Positions 25,514-35,980 of a DNA stretch of 64,000 nucleotides are shown one piece after another; the first letter of the stretch is position 1; each line of letters opens with the position of its first letter. The DNA comes from Rikenellaceae bacterium (GTDB lineage: Bacteria > Bacteroidota > Bacteroidia > Bacteroidales > Rikenellaceae): the NCBI GenBank assembly GCA_015059955.1, contig SUZK01000008.1, forward strand, positions 1 to 64,000, given 5' to 3'. Below the pieces are notes generated by a model. It had not been told where the DNA came from, ran no database searches, and worked only from the letters and a program-made list of their open reading frames with translations. A program made the translations under genes and the position numbers.

Positions 25514-28500
25514 ATGAAGAATCGCCGCATATTTGTTGAGAAATACCAACGCTTCCAGGTGGAGGCGGAGACCCTGCGTCGCGAGCTAAATACAAACCTT
25601 GGCCTTAGCATCGAGAGCCTACGTTTCATCAACGTATACGACCTCTTCGGCTTCAGCGACGACCTTGTCGAGAAGAGCCGTTATAGCGTCTTTGGTGAGG
25701 TGGTGACCGACAGCGTCACCGACGAGTGCGACATGGCCGATATGCCACACCTCGCCATCGAGTTCCTGCCAGGTCAGTTCGACCAGCGTGCCGCATCTGC
25801 CGTAGACTGCGTACACCTCATCGAGCCTAATGCCGAGGTGAAGATTAAGTCGTCGCGCCTCTACATCTTCGATAAGAGCGTTACGCCTGAGGCTATGGCG
25901 CGCATCGAGAAGTACCTCATCAACGCCGTGGAGTCGCGCAAGAAGAACTTAGATATCCTCTCGGATGCCGAGAGCGCTGAGGTGAAGCCAGTAGCTGTGC
26001 TTGATGGCTTCCGCGAGATGAAGGAGGAGGAGCTTGCCGCATATTGTAAGGCCAACGGTCTTGCTATGAATGCTGATGACCTCCGCGAGGTTGTCAACTA
26101 CTTCCGCAAGGAGGGTCGTGACCCTGTGGAGACCGAGCTACGTATCCTCGACACCTACTGGAGTGACCACTGCCGCCATACCACCTTTACGACCGAGATT
26201 GAGGAGATAACCCTCGACGAGTCGTTCATGAAGGGCGAGATGGAGGAGTCGCTCGACCTTATGCGTAAGATACGCTCGGAGCTTGGCCGCGAGCAGAAGA
26301 GCCTCTGCCTTATGGAGCTTGCTACCATCGGCGCACGCTACCTCAAGAAGATGGGTAAGCTCGACGACATGGAGCAGAGCGAGGAGAATAACGCCTGCTC
26401 GATATTCGTAAATGTCGATGTCGACGGCGTTATGGAGCGCTGGCTGCTTCAGTTCAAGAACGAGACACATAACCACCCAACAGAGATTGAGCCATTCGGC
26501 GGCGCTTCAACCTGTCTTGGTGGCGCCATCCGTGACCCATTGTCAGGCCGTAGCTATGTATATCAGGCTATGCGTGTGACGGGTGCTGGCGATATCTATA
26601 AGCCCGTAGACCAGACCATGGAGGGTAAGCTGCCACAGCGTATCATATCTACGAAGGCTGCCGCAGGCTACTCAAGCTATGGTAACCAGATAGGCCTCGC
26701 CACAACCCATGTTCGCGAGGTATACCACCCCGATTATGTTGCTAAGCGCCTTGAGGTGGGTGCCGTTGTGGGTGCTGTCAAGGCCGACAACGTGCGCCGC
26801 GAGAGCCCCGCGCCTGGCGATGTGGTATTGTTGCTCGGTGGCCGCACTGGCCGTGATGGCGTAGGTGGTGCCACAGGCTCGTCGAAGGAGCATACGCTAA
26901 CCTCGTTGGAGGAGTGTAGCTCGGAGGTGCAGAAGGGTAATGCCCCTGAGGAGCGCAAGCTCGCACGCCTCTTCCGTCGTGGCGATGTTACGCGCCTCAT
27001 CAAGAAGTCGAATGACTTTGGTGCTGGCGGTGTGAGCGTTGCTATTGGCGAGCTTACCGATGGCCTCGATATATACCTTGACCGTGTGCCTACAAAGTAC
27101 AACGGCTTGAACTTCTCGGAGCTTGCCATCAGCGAGTCGCAGGAGCGTATGTCGGTAGTCATCGAGCGCAAGGATATGGAGCGCTTCATGGAGCTATGCC
27201 ACGAGGAGAATGTCGAGGTTACATACGTTGCCGACGTTACGGATAGCCGCCGTATGCGTATGTACTGGGGCGACAAGGTTGTCGTCGACCTCTCGCGTGA
27301 CTTCATCGACTCGGCAGGCGCCAAGCACTATACGAAGATACGCATCGGTGGCGTCGAGAACGTCAATCCTTTCGAGCGTAAGATTGAGGGCGCTACAACA
27401 ACGAAGCGCATGAAAACCAACCTCTCGGACGACAATGTAGTGTCGCAGAAGGGCCTTATCGAGATGTTCGACTCTACCATCGGCGCATCAACCGTCTTGA
27501 TGCCTTTCGGCGGTAAGACGCAGACCACCGAGACTCAGGTGTCGGTGCAGAAGCTCCCCGTAGGTGGTGGCTTCACCAATACAGCAAGTATCATGGCCTA
27601 TGGCTATAACCCATATATCGCTAAGTGGAGCCCATACCATGGTGCTGCCTATGCCGTTGTTGACGCCTGCGCCAAGGTTGTTGCTGCGGGTGCTCGCTAT
27701 AACAATATGCGCTTCTCATACCAGGAGTACTTCGAGCGTATGACCGACGATAGGTCGTGGGGCAAGCCTCTTGCAGCGCTGCTCGGCGCCTTGAAGATGC
27801 AGGTGGAGCTCGGCCTACCATCTATCGGTGGTAAGGACTCTATGAGTGGTACGTTCCGCGATATCAACGTGCCTCCAATGCTTATGGCATTTGGTATCAC
27901 CACGGTAGACGCACGCAATGTCATCAGCCCAGAGTTCAAGGAGGCTGGCAACAAGATATATATCATCCGCCATACGCCAAAGGCTAACTACATGCCCGAT
28001 GTTGAGCAGCTCAAGGTCAACTTCGACTATGTGTCCGAGAAGATTATGCAGGGTGACGTGGTATCGGCATACGCCGTAGGCTTTGGTGGTGTTGCAGAGG
28101 CTGTGGCAAAGATGTCGTTCGGTAATAGGGTAGGTGCAGCCCTCGAGTGCGACGAGCAGATGCTCTACAATTATAGCTATGGCTCTATTGTCGTTGAGAG
28201 CCGCCGTACGCTCAACCACCCATCGGCCGAGCTTATCGGTACTACCTCATCGGAGGAGGCCATCTTCATCAATGGCACACGTCTGCCTCTCGACGAGTTG
28301 TTGGAGGCTAACACAACGAAATATGCAACCGTCTATGCCGACAAGGGCAAGCAGGGTGAGCCTACACGCATCAGCGAGGGTAAGATACATATGAAAGAGT
28401 ATACAGGCCCTAAGGTTGACAAGGTGAAGGTATACATCCCTGTCTTCCCAGGAACGAACTGCGACTACGACACAGCACGTGCCTTCGAGCGCGCAGGTGC

Positions 28501-29221
28501 CGAGGTTACGATGTCGGTATTCAAGAACCTCACGGGTGAGGATGTCATCGCCTCTATTCGTGAGATGAAGGAGCATATCGCTGAGTGTAATATCATGGCT
28601 CTTAGCGGTGGCTTCTCGGCAGGTGATGAGCCTGATGGTAGCGGTAAGTTTATCGCCAACGTGCTTAACAACAAGGAGGTTGCCGACGCCATCCACGCAC
28701 TGCTCGACCGCGGAGGCTTGATGCTCGGTATCTGTAACGGCTTCCAGGCATTGGTTAAGTCGGGCTTGTTGCCCTACGGTCGCCTCGGCATGGTTACCAA
28801 GGAGTCGCCAACGCTCTTCCGCAACGACATCAACCGCCATATCTCGCAAGTTGTCTCTACACGTGTGGGTACTGTGGCGTCGCCATGGTTGCGCTCGTTT
28901 GAGGTGGGTGACATCCACTCTATCGCCGTCAGCCACGGTGAGGGTAAGTTTGTCGTTAGCGACCAGCTTGCTGAGCAGCTCTTCCGCAACGGTCAGGTGG
29001 CATTCCAGTATGTCGATGCTGAGTGCCGACCCACTACCGACTCACCATGGAACCCCAACGGTTCGAGCTTCGGTATCGAGGGTATTGTCGACCCCTCGGG
29101 ACAGATCCTCGGTAAGATGGGCCACACGGAGCGCTACGAGCGTGACTTGATGAAGAATATCCACGGCGAGAAGGTGCAGGATATCTTCTCGAATGCAGTA
29201 AACTACTTCCTTAATAAGTAA
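25514..29221 (+). CDS. purL: Phosphoribosylformylglycinamidine synthase, long form
   Basis: A 1235-residue single-chain FGAM synthase that converts FGAR and glutamine to FGAM with ATP. In order: an N-terminal PurS-like domain (about 1-155), two PurM-like ATP-binding halves (about 170-930; DTYWSDHCRHTTF, NETHNHPTEIEPFGGAST) and a C-terminal class I glutaminase (about 970-1235). The glutaminase nucleophile is in GICNGFQAL and a later VSHGEGKF completes the site, so unlike CarA in the neighbouring operon this glutaminase is intact. The long form explains the absence of purQ and purS. Confidence 0.96.
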   Translation: MKNRRIFVEKYQRFQVEAETLRRELNTNLGLSIESLRFINVYDLFGFSDDLVEKSRYSVFGEVVTDSVTDECDMADMPHLAIEFLPGQFDQRAASAVDCVHLIEPNAEVKIKSSRLYIFDKSVTPEAMARIEKYLINAVESRKKNLDILSDAESAEVKPVAVLDGFREMKEEELAAYCKANGLAMNADDLREVVNYFRKEGRDPVETELRILDTYWSDHCRHTTFTTEIEEITLDESFMKGEMEESLDLMRKIRSELGREQKSLCLMELATIGARYLKKMGKLDDMEQSEENNACSIFVNVDVDGVMERWLLQFKNETHNHPTEIEPFGGASTCLGGAIRDPLSGRSYVYQAMRVTGAGDIYKPVDQTMEGKLPQRIISTKAAAGYSSYGNQIGLATTHVREVYHPDYVAKRLEVGAVVGAVKADNVRRESPAPGDVVLLLGGRTGRDGVGGATGSSKEHTLTSLEECSSEVQKGNAPEERKLARLFRRGDVTRLIKKSNDFGAGGVSVAIGELTDGLDIYLDRVPTKYNGLNFSELAISESQERMSVVIERKDMERFMELCHEENVEVTYVADVTDSRRMRMYWGDKVVVDLSRDFIDSAGAKHYTKIRIGGVENVNPFERKIEGATTTKRMKTNLSDDNVVSQKGLIEMFDSTIGASTVLMPFGGKTQTTETQVSVQKLPVGGGFTNTASIMAYGYNPYIAKWSPYHGAAYAVVDACAKVVAAGARYNNMRFSYQEYFERMTDDRSWGKPLAALLGALKMQVELGLPSIGGKDSMSGTFRDINVPPMLMAFGITTVDARNVISPEFKEAGNKIYIIRHTPKANYMPDVEQLKVNFDYVSEKIMQGDVVSAYAVGFGGVAEAVAKMSFGNRVGAALECDEQMLYNYSYGSIVVESRRTLNHPSAELIGTTSSEEAIFINGTRLPLDELLEANTTKYATVYADKGKQGEPTRISEGKIHMKEYTGPKVDKVKVYIPVFPGTNCDYDTARAFERAGAEVTMSVFKNLTGEDVIASIREMKEHIAECNIMALSGGFSAGDEPDGSGKFIANVLNNKEVADAIHALLDRGGLMLGICNGFQALVKSGLLPYGRLGMVTKESPTLFRNDINRHISQVVSTRVGTVASPWLRSFEVGDIHSIAVSHGEGKFVVSDQLAEQLFRNGQVAFQYVDAECRPTTDSPWNPNGSSFGIEGIVDPSGQILGKMGHTERYERDLMKNIHGEKVQDIFSNAVNYFLNK

Positions 29222-29226
29222 CGCAT

Positions 29227-29943
29227 ATGATGAATATGGAGCTACTTCACGAGGGTAAGAGCAAACAGATTTTTGCTACTGACAACCCCGCACGTGTCAT
29301 CATCCGCTTCAAGGATGATGCTACGGCGTTCTATAATATCAAGCGCGCGAAGATTGAGAATAAGGGCAAGATGAACTGCGCCATATCGTCGCTCTTGCTT
29401 GGCTATCTCAACGAGAATGGCATCGCTACTCACTTCGTTGAGCAGACCGACGACCACAGCCAATTGTGTCGCGTTGTGGAGCACGTAGCCATCGAGGTCA
29501 TCGTGCGTAATGTCATCGCTGGCTCTATGGCTAAACGCCTCGGCTTGGAGGAGGGCATTGTGCCTGAGAATACCATCTTTGATATCTGCTTGCGCGATGC
29601 AGAGCTTGGTGACCCACTTATCAACGACCACCACGCTGTGGCCATGGGCATCGTGTCGTACGAGGAGCTTGAGACAATCTACCGCACCTCGGCAAAGATA
29701 AATGCTCTGCTCACGGAGCTATACCGCAAGGCGGGTATCACGCTTGTCGACTTCAAGATTGAGTTTGGCCGTGATGAGGAGGGTCGTATGGTGCTTGCCG
29801 ACGAGCTTACGCCCGACACCTGCCGTCTGTGGGATATTGAGACGGGCGACCGTCTCGACAAAGACCGCTTCCGTCGTGACCTTGGTCGCGTACGCGAGGC
29901 CTATGAGGAGGTTGCTAACCGTCTACGTGACGCACTTAAATAA
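29227..29943 (+). CDS. purC: SAICAR synthetase
   Basis: A 238-residue enzyme joining CAIR and aspartate with ATP. LLHEGKSKQIF is the N-terminal nucleotide loop, EVIVRNVIAGS and VDFKIEFG the catalytic motifs, and LADELTPDTCRLWD the signature near the end. Starts at 29227, 29230 or 29236 are all possible; the family usually begins MELL. It follows purL by 5 nt. Confidence 0.95.
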   Translation: MMNMELLHEGKSKQIFATDNPARVIIRFKDDATAFYNIKRAKIENKGKMNCAISSLLLGYLNENGIATHFVEQTDDHSQLCRVVEHVAIEVIVRNVIAGSMAKRLGLEEGIVPENTIFDICLRDAELGDPLINDHHAVAMGIVSYEELETIYRTSAKINALLTELYRKAGITLVDFKIEFGRDEEGRMVLADELTPDTCRLWDIETGDRLDKDRFRRDLGRVREAYEEVANRLRDALK

Positions 29944-29951
29944 ATATAGGT

Positions 29952-31355
29952 ATGCTTAAGGATTCTTTAGATATATATGGTGACGACCTGCACGAGGAGT
30001 GCGGTGTCTTTGGTATCTTTGGTGTCGACGATGCCCCTAACCTTGCCTACTACGGTCTGCATGCCTTGCAGCATCGAGGCCAGGAGGCGTGTGGTATCTC
30101 GGCCTTCGATGGTGAGAAGCTGAGTACGGTCAAGGGTGAGGGCCTTGTAACAGAGGTCTTCAACCAGCAGAAGCTCTCGAAGCTCTCGGGCCGCATTGCC
30201 ATAGGTCATGTGCGCTACTCGACAACAGGCGGCGGTGGCGCTAACAACGTACAGCCATTCTCGTTCAACCACTATACGGGCGACTTCGCCTTGGCACACA
30301 ACGGTAATCTTGTTAACTCTAAGGAGTTGGCGCGTTACCTTGAGGTGCGAGGCAGCCTGTTCCACTCATCGTCAGATAGCGAGCTTTTGGCCCACCTCAT
30401 CAAGAAGGAGAAGAGCGAGAACCGCCGTATCGACAACATCATCGAGGCTCTCAATATGTTGGAGGGTGCCTTTGCCTTCCTTATTATGACCAAGAACCGT
30501 ATCTACGCTTGTCGTGATAAGCACGGCCTACGTCCACTCTCTATTGGTAAGCTCGGCGATGGGTATGTTGTAAGTTCTGAGACCTGCGCTTTGGATATTG
30601 TCGGTGCGGAGTTTATCCGCGATATTGAGCCAGGTGAGATTGTCACTATCGACCACCACGGCTTGCGCTCTAACCACTACTCGTTGTATCAGCGACACTT
30701 GATGTGCGCCATGGAGTATATCTACTTTGCTCGCCCCGATAGCGATATTGAGGGTTGCAATGTTCATACCTTCCGTAAGCTCACTGGCCGATATCTCTAC
30801 GAGCAGTCACCCATCAAGGCTGATGTGGTTATTGGCGTCCCCGACTCGAGTATCAGTGCAGCTATCGGCTATTCCGAGGCGAGTGGCATCCCATACGAGA
30901 TGGGTCTGATTAAGAATAAGTATATCGCACGTACCTTCATCCAGCCATCACAGGAGATGCGCGAGAAGGGTGTGCGCATGAAGCTCTCGGCAGTGCGCTC
31001 GCTCGTTAAGGATAAGTCGGTGGTGCTCATCGACGACTCTATCGTGCGTGGTACAACCTCTCTACGTATCGTACGCCTACTGAAGGAGGCTGGTGCTAAG
31101 GAGGTGCATGTGCGTATTGCCAGCCCTGCCATCACTAATCCATGTTTCTACGGCATCGATATGTCGACACGCGCAGAGTTGCTATGTGCTCGCATGAATA
31201 AGGCAGAGGCATGCAAGGCTATTGAGGCCGACTCGTTGGAGTTCCTCACAGAGGAGTCATTATTGAAGGCTGGTGGCCGCTCGGAGTTGTGTATGGCGTG
31301 CTTCAATGGCTGCTATCCAACGTCGTTATATCAGAATAAGTTGAGTGATAAATAA
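29952..31355 (+). CDS. purF: Amidophosphoribosyltransferase
   Basis: A 467-residue enzyme for the first committed step of purine synthesis (PRPP plus glutamine to phosphoribosylamine). Cys17 in EECGVFGIFG would become the N-terminal nucleophile after removal of a 16-residue propeptide. The glutaminase domain has HVRYSTTGGGGANNVQPF. The PRPP site is SVVLIDDSIVRGTTS. Cysteines in the C-terminal region (MACFNGCYP) and an internal Cys fit the Fe-S-containing type found in Bacillus and Bacteroidetes. Confidence 0.95.
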   Translation: MLKDSLDIYGDDLHEECGVFGIFGVDDAPNLAYYGLHALQHRGQEACGISAFDGEKLSTVKGEGLVTEVFNQQKLSKLSGRIAIGHVRYSTTGGGGANNVQPFSFNHYTGDFALAHNGNLVNSKELARYLEVRGSLFHSSSDSELLAHLIKKEKSENRRIDNIIEALNMLEGAFAFLIMTKNRIYACRDKHGLRPLSIGKLGDGYVVSSETCALDIVGAEFIRDIEPGEIVTIDHHGLRSNHYSLYQRHLMCAMEYIYFARPDSDIEGCNVHTFRKLTGRYLYEQSPIKADVVIGVPDSSISAAIGYSEASGIPYEMGLIKNKYIARTFIQPSQEMREKGVRMKLSAVRSLVKDKSVVLIDDSIVRGTTSLRIVRLLKEAGAKEVHVRIASPAITNPCFYGIDMSTRAELLCARMNKAEACKAIEADSLEFLTEESLLKAGGRSELCMACFNGCYPTSLYQNKLSDK

Positions 31356-31370
31356 TAAATATATATAAGT

Positions 31371-32399
31371 ATGGCAAAAAGTTACGAAGCGGCTGGTGTA
31401 AACCTCGAGGCCGGTTACGAAGTAGTAAGACGTATCAAGTCACATGTATCATCAACCAAGCGCCGTGGCTCTATGGGCAATATCGGTGCCTTTGGTGGTA
31501 TGTTCAACCTCGCAGAGCTAAACATCAAGGAGCCTGTGCTTGTCAGCGGTACCGATGGCGTTGGTACTAAACTCAAGCTCGCGTTCGAGATGGACAAGCA
31601 CGATACTATTGGTATCGACGCTGTTGCAATGTGCGTTAACGATGTCTTGGCACAGGGTGCTGAGCCTTTGGTATTCCTCGACTACGTTGCTGTTGGCCAC
31701 AATGAGCCAGCTAAGGTGGAGGCTATCGTTGCAGGTGTTGCCGAGGGTTGTCGTCAGGCTGGTTGCGCCCTTGTTGGTGGCGAGACTGCCGAGATGCCAG
31801 GCATGTATCAGGATGGTGAGTACGATATCGCTGGCTTCACCGTAGGCGTTGTTGAGCGCTCGAAGCTCATCGACGCTGGTGAGCGTGTCAAGGTGGGTGA
31901 TGTCCTTGTCGGTATCGCCTCAAGCGGTGTTCACTCTAACGGCTTTAGCCTTGTACGTAAGGTTGTTAGTGATAATAACCTAAAGCTCGACGAGACATAC
32001 CCAGAGATTGAGGGCCGCAAACTCGGTGAGGTGCTTCTAACTCCTACACGCATTTACGTTAAGCAGGTGTTGAAGGTTATCGCCGAGTGCGATGTTCATG
32101 GCATCAGCCATATCACAGGTGGTGGCTTCGATGAGAATATCCCACGCATCTTGAAGGATGGCCAGGGTGTCGAGGTCAAGGAGGGTAGCTGGGAGATACT
32201 CCCTGTATTCCGCCTCTTGGAGAAGTATGGCAAGGTGTCACACCGCGAGATGTTCAACATCTTCAATATGGGTATCGGTATGGTCATCGCACTACCTGAG
32301 GCTGACGCCGAGAAGGCCATCGCCATCCTTGCGGAGTGTGGCGAGCATGCATCGGTCATCGGCCGTGTTATCGAGGGCGAGGGTGTAACAATTATCTAA
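31371..32399 (+). CDS. purM: Phosphoribosylformylglycinamidine cyclo-ligase
   Basis: A 342-residue AIR synthetase that closes the imidazole ring using ATP. Family motifs include [62 protein letters not shown] and [15 protein letters not shown]. The length is standard. It lies between purF and purN with short spacers in the purine operon. Confidence 0.96.
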   Translation: MAKSYEAAGVNLEAGYEVVRRIKSHVSSTKRRGSMGNIGAFGGMFNLAELNIKEPVLVSGTDGVGTKLKLAFEMDKHDTIGIDAVAMCVNDVLAQGAEPLVFLDYVAVGHNEPAKVEAIVAGVAEGCRQAGCALVGGETAEMPGMYQDGEYDIAGFTVGVVERSKLIDAGERVKVGDVLVGIASSGVHSNGFSLVRKVVSDNNLKLDETYPEIEGRKLGEVLLTPTRIYVKQVLKVIAECDVHGISHITGGGFDENIPRILKDGQGVEVKEGSWEILPVFRLLEKYGKVSHREMFNIFNMGIGMVIALPEADAEKAIAILAECGEHASVIGRVIEGEGVTII

Positions 32400-32406
32400 T
32401 AGGAGT

Positions 32407-32982
32407 ATGGGAAAGTGTCGTTTGGCAGTATTTGCAAGTGGTAGCGGTAGCAACTATCAGGCTATCGCCGAGGCTTGTGCCGACGGTCGTCTTAATGCCG
32501 AGGTAGTATTGCTCGTGTGTGATAAGCCAGGTGCCAAGGTACTTGAGCGTGCAAAGATGTTTGGCACCGAGAGCTTCGCCTTCAACCCCAAGGAGTATGA
32601 GTCGCGTGAGGCCTATGAGACGCTTCTTGCGACGATGCTTGATGAACGCCATGTGGACTACATCTGCCTTGCTGGATATATGCGCATCGTGGGCAAGGTG
32701 CTCCTATCGCGCTACGAGCAGCGTATAGTGAATATACACCCCTCGTTGCTACCATCGTTCAAGGGTGCTCATGCTATCCAGGATGCCGTGGATTATGGCG
32801 TTAAGATATTTGGTGCTACAACCCACTTCGTGGATGAGACACTCGACGGTGGTCGTATCATCGACCAGGGCGCTGTTGTCTACGAGGGCAACGATATCGA
32901 GGAGCTCACAAACCTTATCCATAAGATTGAGCATAACCTCTACGTAAAGACAATAAATAAACTGATAAACAAGAAATTCTAA
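32407..32982 (+). CDS. purN: Phosphoribosylglycinamide formyltransferase
   Basis: A 191-residue GAR transformylase that uses 10-formyl-THF. ASGSGSNYQAI is the phosphate-binding start. AGYMRIVGKVLL and NIHPSLLPSFKGAHAIQDA hold the catalytic Asn-His pair, and THFVDETLDGGRIIDQ completes the site. It starts 7 nt after purM and ends 3 nt before purH. Confidence 0.95.
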   Translation: MGKCRLAVFASGSGSNYQAIAEACADGRLNAEVVLLVCDKPGAKVLERAKMFGTESFAFNPKEYESREAYETLLATMLDERHVDYICLAGYMRIVGKVLLSRYEQRIVNIHPSLLPSFKGAHAIQDAVDYGVKIFGATTHFVDETLDGGRIIDQGAVVYEGNDIEELTNLIHKIEHNLYVKTINKLINKKF

Positions 32983-32985
32983 GAT

Positions 32986-34515
32986 ATGCGAGCATTAGTT
33001 AGTGTTAGCGATAAGTGTGGCGTTGTTGAGTTCTGTCAGAACCTACGTCGCTTGGGTTGGGAGATTATCGCCACAGGCGGTACCCAGAAGCTACTTGAAG
33101 AGAGTGGCGTACAGACAATCGGTATTAGCGAGGTTACAGGCTTTCCGGAGATTTGCGATGGCCGTGTTAAGACCCTACACCCTAAGGTGCATGGTGGCCT
33201 ATTGGCACGTCGCGACGACGAGAGTCACCTCAAGGCACTCAAGGATAACGCCATCGAGTTTATCGACATGGTGTGTGTCAACCTCTACCCATTCCGCCAG
33301 ACTATCGCCAAGCCCGATGTGAAGATGGAGGATGCCATCGAGAATATCGACATCGGCGGCCCTTCGATGCTTCGCTCGGCAGCCAAGAACTACCGTGATG
33401 TGACGGTTGTTTGCGACCCTGCGGACTATGCTCGTATCATCGAGGAGATAGAGAAGGGTGGTAATACCACCATTGAGACACGCCTCGAACTCTCGGCAAA
33501 GGCATATACCCACACCGCAGAGTATGATATGTGTATTGCAATCTATATGCGTAAGCAGGCGGCGCTCAACGAGAAACTCTTCGCCTCGTTCGACCTTGTG
33601 CAGTCGTTGCGCTATGGCGAGAATCCACACCAGGAGGCTAAGTTCTACGCCTCAGCCGAGCGTGTGCCATACTCGCTCGCCACTGCTAAGCAACTCAACG
33701 GTAAGGAGATGTCGTATAACAATATCCAGGATGCTAACGCTGCACTTAACATAGTACGTGAGTTCAGCGAGCCTTTTGCTGTGGGTCTCAAGCATATGAA
33801 CCCTTGTGGCGCTGCCATCGGCAAGGATATCAAGGAGGCATGGGAGAAGGCTTATGAGGCCGACAAGGTGAGCATCTTCGGCGGTATCGTAGCCGTAAAC
33901 CGTGAGATAACCAAGGAGGTTGCTGAGCTTATGAAGCCTATCTTCTTGGAGATTATCATGGCGCCATCGTTCACCGACGAGGCTCTTGAGGTGCTATGCA
34001 CAAAGAAGAATTTGCGCCTCTTGCAAGTAGATATGGGCGAGTGTAACGCTGTGCAGACACAATATGTAACTGTCAATGGCGGTCTTCTCGTTCAGCAGCT
34101 CGACACCGAGACAAAGGAGGTTGTTGCCGATATGTGCGTTACGGAGCGTAAGCCATCGGCAGCCGAGATTGAGGATATGAACTTCGGCTGGCGCATCGTA
34201 AAGCACGTTAAGTCGAACGCTATCGTGGTTGTTAAGGATGGTCATACCGTGGGTGTTGGTGCTGGTCAGATGAACCGTGTAGGCTCTGCTGAGATAGCTC
34301 TCAAGCAGGCTAAGGCTGCGGGCTTCACCGAGGGGCTTGTCCTCGCATCGGATGGCTTCTTCCCATTTGACGACACCGTGACCCTCGCTGAGCAGTATGG
34401 TGTTACTGCCCTTGTGCAGCCAGGTGGCTCGGTACGTGATGAGGACTCAGTGAAGAAGGCCAACGAGTTTGGAATGACGATGCTTGTAACAGGTATGCGC
34501 CACTTCAAACACTAA
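32986..34515 (+). CDS. purH: Bifunctional AICAR formyltransferase / IMP cyclohydrolase
   Basis: A 509-residue bifunctional enzyme for the last two steps to IMP. The N-terminal MGS-like cyclohydrolase (about 1-195) shows ATGGTQKLLEESG and GRVKTLHPKVHGGLLARR. The formyltransferase domain shows LRYGENPHQEAKFY, KHMNPCGAAIG and the terminal MLVTGMRHFKH. It is the last gene of the contiguous purE-H block; a palindromic intergenic element separates it from purD. Confidence 0.96.
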   Translation: MRALVSVSDKCGVVEFCQNLRRLGWEIIATGGTQKLLEESGVQTIGISEVTGFPEICDGRVKTLHPKVHGGLLARRDDESHLKALKDNAIEFIDMVCVNLYPFRQTIAKPDVKMEDAIENIDIGGPSMLRSAAKNYRDVTVVCDPADYARIIEEIEKGGNTTIETRLELSAKAYTHTAEYDMCIAIYMRKQAALNEKLFASFDLVQSLRYGENPHQEAKFYASAERVPYSLATAKQLNGKEMSYNNIQDANAALNIVREFSEPFAVGLKHMNPCGAAIGKDIKEAWEKAYEADKVSIFGGIVAVNREITKEVAELMKPIFLEIIMAPSFTDEALEVLCTKKNLRLLQVDMGECNAVQTQYVTVNGGLLVQQLDTETKEVVADMCVTERKPSAAEIEDMNFGWRIVKHVKSNAIVVVKDGHTVGVGAGQMNRVGSAEIALKQAKAAGFTEGLVLASDGFFPFDDTVTLAEQYGVTALVQPGGSVRDEDSVKKANEFGMTMLVTGMRHFKH

Positions 34516-34519
34516 TTCT

Positions 34520-34640
34520 TTGTTGTGATAAGGGGCCATCTTCGAAGCTTTGCTTGCCTGAAAAATGCTCATTTACTCCAAGTAAACTCCGCTTTTTCAG
34601 TCTGCGACAAATCTCCAAATCTAACCCCTTATAACAACAA
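34520..34640. repeat. 121-bp MITE-like palindrome between purH and purD
   Basis: The ends TTGTTGTGATAAGGGG (34520-34535) and CCCCTTATAACAACAA (34625-34640) pair at 15 of 16 positions. Inside, CTGAAAAA (34558-34565) pairs with TTTTTCAG (34593-34600), and TTTACT-CCA-AGTAAA makes the tip. Almost the whole element folds into one long hairpin. It resembles short palindromic repeats dispersed in Bacteroidales intergenic DNA. It might also trim the operon transcript. Confidence 0.65.
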
Positions 34641-34718
34641 AAATGTGTTGCGATAAATATAGAGTAGTAGTCAATTATTGCTAATTACTCATTACTAATT
34701 TCTAATTACTAATTGAAA

Positions 34719-35963
34719 ATGAAAGTATTAGTTATTGGCTCGGGTGGTCGCGAGCATGCTATTGTCGAGGCCATCTCACGTTCGCCTAAAGCTACGAAGA
34801 TATATGCTGCACCTGGCAATGCTGGTATTGCTCAGCTCGCCGAGTGTGTTGCAATCAAAGATACCGATGTGGAGCGCCTTGTGGCCTTTGCGAAGGAGAA
34901 CAACATCGAGCTTACCGTCGTAGGTCCTGAGGCTGCCTTGGCCGTAGGTGTCGTCGACCGCTTCCGCGAGGAGGGTCTCAATATCTTTGGCCCAACAAAG
35001 GCCGCTACGGAGATTGAGTCGAGCAAGGATTTTGCTAAGCGTCTGATGGTTAAGTACGACGTGCCAACAGCTGCCTATGCCACATTTTCGGACTTCGACG
35101 CAGCACTCGACTATGTCAAGCAAGGTTCGTTGCCAACGGTTCTCAAGTACGACGGCCTTGCTGCTGGTAAGGGTGTAGTCATCGCCCAGACCATGGAGGA
35201 GGCTGAGGCTACGCTCCGCGATATGTTGCTCGATACCAAATTTGGCGAGGGTAGGGTGGTTATTGAGGAGTTCCTCACTGGCGAGGAGTTCTCGTTGATG
35301 TGCTTCGTGGCAGGCAATAAGATATGCCCTATGCCCGTAGCGCAGGACCACAAGCGTGCCTACGATAACGATGAGGGCCCAAATACTGGCGGTATGGGCG
35401 CCTATACGGAGCTCCCTTTTATCACTGCTGACGACCACGCCTACGCCATGGAGCGTATCATGCAGCGCGTAGCCGATGCTATGGTTGCAGAGGGTACCCC
35501 CTTTACAGGTGTCCTCTATGGTGGCCTTATGAAGACACCTAACGGCATCAAGGTTATAGAGTTCAACGCTCGTTTTGGCGACCCTGAGACTGAGGTTGTG
35601 CTACCACGTCTTAAGAGCGATGCTGTCGACCTCTTTATGGCTGTTGCTAAGGGCGAGCAGCCTGCGGCTGAGTGGAGCGAGGGTGCTACCTTAGGCATTG
35701 TCCTTGCATCGAAGGGCTATCCTGGTAGCTACGACAAGGGTGCTGTGATACGTGGCATCGAGAATGTTGAGTCTAAGATATACCACATGGGCACAGCCAT
35801 CAAGGATGGCGCGTTAGTGACTGCTGGTGGCCGTGTGATGATTGTTGTGGCTGAGGCGCCAACGCTACGTGAGGCTCAGCAGCGAGCACAAGAGGATATT
35901 GCCAAGATTGAGTGCGATAATCTGTTCCATCGCACCGATATTGGTAATAAAGCATTTCGTTAA
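34719..35963 (+). CDS. purD: Phosphoribosylamine-glycine ligase
   Basis: A 414-residue ATP-grasp GAR synthetase, the second step of the purine pathway. KVLVIGSGGREHAI opens the protein. VLKYDGLAAGKGVVIA, EEFLTGEEFSLMCF and the signature RFGDPETEVVLPRL follow. A TTG two codons upstream keeps the frame open, but ATG at 34719 is preferred. It stands 200 nt after purH behind a palindromic repeat and an AT-rich tract of TAATTACTAATT words, and heads the block purD-folD-purB. Confidence 0.95.
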   Translation: MKVLVIGSGGREHAIVEAISRSPKATKIYAAPGNAGIAQLAECVAIKDTDVERLVAFAKENNIELTVVGPEAALAVGVVDRFREEGLNIFGPTKAATEIESSKDFAKRLMVKYDVPTAAYATFSDFDAALDYVKQGSLPTVLKYDGLAAGKGVVIAQTMEEAEATLRDMLLDTKFGEGRVVIEEFLTGEEFSLMCFVAGNKICPMPVAQDHKRAYDNDEGPNTGGMGAYTELPFITADDHAYAMERIMQRVADAMVAEGTPFTGVLYGGLMKTPNGIKVIEFNARFGDPETEVVLPRLKSDAVDLFMAVAKGEQPAAEWSEGATLGIVLASKGYPGSYDKGAVIRGIENVESKIYHMGTAIKDGALVTAGGRVMIVVAEAPTLREAQQRAQEDIAKIECDNLFHRTDIGNKAFR

Positions 35964-35980
35964 ACTAAAAATGTAAGAGT

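Noticed and set aside
24919..25632. 237-residue minus-strand frame over purE
   Set aside because: Lies antisense to purE and the start of purL, both of which have full family motifs.
28247..28936. 229-residue minus-strand frame inside purL
   Set aside because: Antisense to the intact glutaminase domain of PurL.
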